Shown: piece after piece, positions 6,082 through 7,429 of the stretch
How the letters are laid out: each line of letters begins with the position of its first letter
Position numbering within the stretch: position 1 is the stretch's first letter
NCBI GenBank assembly: GCA_030039695.1
Contig: JASHVB010000357.1
Span: forward strand, 1 to 7,429
Source of the DNA: Acetobacteraceae bacterium
Lineage (GTDB): Bacteria; Pseudomonadota; Alphaproteobacteria; Acetobacterales; Acetobacteraceae
Direction: 5' to 3'
Length of the DNA stretch: 7,429 bases
Notes under the pieces: model-generated
What the model was told of the DNA's origin: nothing
What the model saw: the letters and a program-made list of their open reading frames with translations, nothing else
The model's database searches: none
Translations under genes and position numbers: made by a program

Positions 6082-6666
6082 ATGGGCAGACCACGGGAGT
6101 TCGACGAAGGCGCGGTGCTTGATGCGGCAGCCCGCTGTTTTTGGTCCCAGGGATACGAGGCCACGTCTGTCAAGCACTTGATGGAGAGGACGGGGCTTAC
6201 CGCCGCAAGCCTGTACAACGCCTATGGCGACAAGCGTGCGATCTTCGGGACGGCACTTAACCACTACATCGAACGCAGCATTGGAGAGCGCATACGGCGC
6301 TGCGAGGCACTGCCTCCGCGCGACGCGATCCGGTCATTTTTCGACGACATCCTGCATCGCTCGCTCGCCGATCGTGAGCACAAAGGTTGTATGGTCGTGA
6401 ACTCGGCGCTCGAGCTGGCGCCGCACGATCCGCAGTTGCGAAAGATTATCGCCGGAGCCCTTCGGCGCATCGAGCTATTTTTCTTAGCGTGCGCCGAGAA
6501 AGGCCAAGCGAACGGCACGATCACGCGCTTGCGACCCGCCGATGCCCTGGCGCAGCATCTGCTCACCGTACTGATGGGTGTGCGCGTTCTGGCCCGTGCG
6601 CGCCCTGAGCGGCCGCTCTTGGAGGGGGCTGTCGGGACGGCGCTCAGCTTACTCGACGACCGCTAG
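6082..6666 (+). CDS. TetR-family transcriptional repressor with NemR-like Cys
   Basis: A 194-residue TetR-family regulator. The N-terminal DNA-binding domain opens with GRPREFDEGAVLDAAARCFW, and its helix-turn-helix covers about residues 28-51 (TSVKHLM through SLYNAYGDK). The ligand domain includes KGCMVVNSALEL at 101-112. Cys103 lies in the same local motif (GC followed by hydrophobic residues) as Cys106 of E. coli NemR, the residue that senses hypochlorite and electrophiles. An in-frame ATG at 6043 would add 13 residues, but ATG 6082 matches the usual MGRPR start. The gene ends 55 bases before a SigF-type promoter on the same strand. Target genes are unknown; self-repression and control of the downstream genes are possible. 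Confidence 0.9.
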   Translation: MGRPREFDEGAVLDAAARCFWSQGYEATSVKHLMERTGLTAASLYNAYGDKRAIFGTALNHYIERSIGERIRRCEALPPRDAIRSFFDDILHRSLADREHKGCMVVNSALELAPHDPQLRKIIAGALRRIELFFLACAEKGQANGTITRLRPADALAQHLLTVLMGVRVLARARPERPLLEGAVGTALSLLDDR

Positions 6667-6721
6667 ATCGCAACGCGCCAGACGGAATGCGAAAGATCGC
6701 GGTGTAGCGGACAACGGTATT

Positions 6722-6747
6722 GTAACCCGGCGGGGCAAACTTTCGAA
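6722..6747 (+). promoter_or_regulatory. SigF-type promoter upstream of a small ORF and an araC-like gene
   Basis: GTAACC (6722-6727), 16 bases, CGAA (6744-6747): both boxes and the spacing equal those of the sigF promoter, including the CG after GTAACC. Transcription would start near 6754, 27 bases before ATG 6781. Confidence 0.65.
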
Positions 6748-6771
6748 GAGTCTCTCCGAAGGCTCTCGAAA
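6741..6771. repeat. Imperfect inverted repeat over the -10 box and ribosome binding site
   Basis: TTTCGAAGAG (6741-6750) and CTCTCGAAA (6763-6771) pair over nine positions with one bulged A, around a 12-base loop. The left arm contains the CGAA of the putative promoter and the right arm runs into the AAAGG ribosome binding site of the ORF at 6781. It could be an operator or, if transcription starts upstream, a hairpin that affects translation. Confidence 0.45.
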
Positions 6772-6780
6772 GGTGTGACG

Positions 6781-6909
6781 ATGGCCAAGCGACGTGCCTT
6801 GCCAGGGCCAACAGCTCCGGCCGGCGTTGACGCCGGGTTCTTTGGTTCGTGGCCGCGGCGGGCCGCGCTGGCACTCGGCGTCACGCCGTTGCTCACCCAT
6901 GCGAGGTAA
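6781..6909 (+). CDS. Small 42-residue ORF between a SigF-type promoter and araC
   Basis: ATG 6781 has AAAGG 7-8 bases upstream and a SigF-type promoter ending 33 bases before it. The product is basic at the start (MAKRRALPGP), with FFGSWPRRAALALGV in the second half, and has no recognised domain. Its last codons (GCGAGGTAA) contain the GAGG ribosome binding site of the araC-like gene 5 bases downstream, so it may act as a coupled leader peptide. It may equally be a decayed remnant or a chance ORF; codon use is ordinary for high-GC DNA. Confidence 0.4.
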   Translation: MAKRRALPGPTAPAGVDAGFFGSWPRRAALALGVTPLLTHAR

Positions 6910-6914
6910 TTCAG

Positions 6915-7429
6915 ATGGGTGTCTTGCGAGTCGTCGAAGGCTTCGACGCGATTGATCCGCGCAACCCGCAGGCGTCAAGCCCGGTGTCGGACCGCCCCTC
7001 GCTGGCCGTGGCGACCGCGTTCCTTGATGGTGCTCTGCGGCTCTGGGACGAAGATCACGACCGGGCAAAACTACAGGTCGAGGTCGCAGCGGCGATGCTG
7101 CGCGACGTTGCTGCGGGCGACGTCAGCCAGGCGCCGCTGCCCGATTCGGCACCGCGGCGGTGCGGTCTGGCACCTTGGCAAGCCCGCAAAGTCAAAGAGC
7201 ATATCGATCGGTCACTGGGTTCGAGAATCCGGCTGGGCGACTGCGCAAGCGCGGCACGCCTGAGTGACAGCCACTTTTCTCGCGCCTTTAAATTGACTTA
7301 TGGGACAACGTTGTGTCGTTACATTCGACGTCGGCGTATTGAACGGGCGAAGCAGCTCATGTTGCAGTCGGACGATCCACCATCGCAGTCGCAGATCGCG
7401 TTGGCCTGCGGCTTCGGCGATCAGGCGCA
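6915..7429 (+). CDS. AraC-family transcriptional regulator (partial, runs off the window)
   Basis: At least 171 residues are present. The N-terminal about 85 residues are not recognised. The AraC DNA-binding domain then begins with LAPWQARKVKEHID. Its first helix-turn-helix lies near residues 107-128 (LGDCASAARLSDSHFSRAFK), the linker helix is RRRRIERAKQLML, and the second helix-turn-helix starts at IALACGFGDQ where the window ends. Only about 30 residues of the domain should be missing. ATG 6915 has GAGG at 6903-6906 with an 8-base spacer. A 6-base tandem repeat at 7383-7394 adds two residues (SQSQ) between the linker helix and the second motif compared with relatives. Lying downstream of a SigF-type promoter, it may relay the stress signal to further genes. 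Confidence 0.88.
   Translation, partial: MGVLRVVEGFDAIDPRNPQASSPVSDRPSLAVATAFLDGALRLWDEDHDRAKLQVEVAAAMLRDVAAGDVSQAPLPDSAPRRCGLAPWQARKVKEHIDRSLGSRIRLGDCASAARLSDSHFSRAFKLTYGTTLCRYIRRRRIERAKQLMLQSDDPPSQSQIALACGFGDQA

Noticed and set aside
5850..6218. A 122-codon minus-strand ORF rich in Cys and Thr
   Set aside because: It overlaps the start of the clear TetR-family gene and has no ribosome binding site or known motif.

Overview
The window is high-GC DNA (roughly 60 % by eye). Protein family content and codon use suggest an alphaproteobacterium, probably Hyphomicrobiales (rhizobia-like); the genus cannot be read from the sequence.

Region 1 (29-2878, minus strand) is an intact envelope-stress module. 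A promoter at 2878-2853 precedes an ECF sigma factor of the SigF type, whose 3' end overlaps the gene for its six-helix membrane anti-sigma factor (NrsF, formerly DUF1109). An 88-base gap with a second promoter of the same kind follows. After it come a four-helix di-haem cytochrome b and, by ATGA overlap, a Tat-exported molybdopterin oxidoreductase of the sulfite oxidase/MsrP superfamily. The expected logic is that NrsF holds SigF until an oxidant or metal signal arrives. SigF then drives its own operon and a membrane redox pair that passes electrons to the periplasm for repair or detoxification.

Region 2 (about 2879-4668) is a decay zone. It holds the frameshifted C-terminal third of a type II NADH dehydrogenase, a short frameshifted ORF of unknown family, and the N-terminal third of a DUF1223 thioredoxin-like exported protein with a TGA at its first active-site Cys. 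Two divergent SigF-type promoters face these broken genes, so the promoters look better preserved than their targets.

Region 3 (4669-6081) has an intact DUF4239 membrane protein, whose longest-ORF start codon lies in a perfect inverted repeat, and a remnant of an IS6-family transposase.

Region 4 (6082-7429, plus strand) has a TetR-family repressor with a Cys in the same local motif as the redox Cys of NemR. A fifth SigF-type promoter follows, then a 42-codon ORF, then an AraC-family regulator cut by the window end.

The main observation is that five copies of one promoter pattern (GTAACC, about 16 bases, CGAA/T) lie in 7.4 kb, each just upstream of a plausible gene start. This is read as a local SigF regulon, partly in decay.
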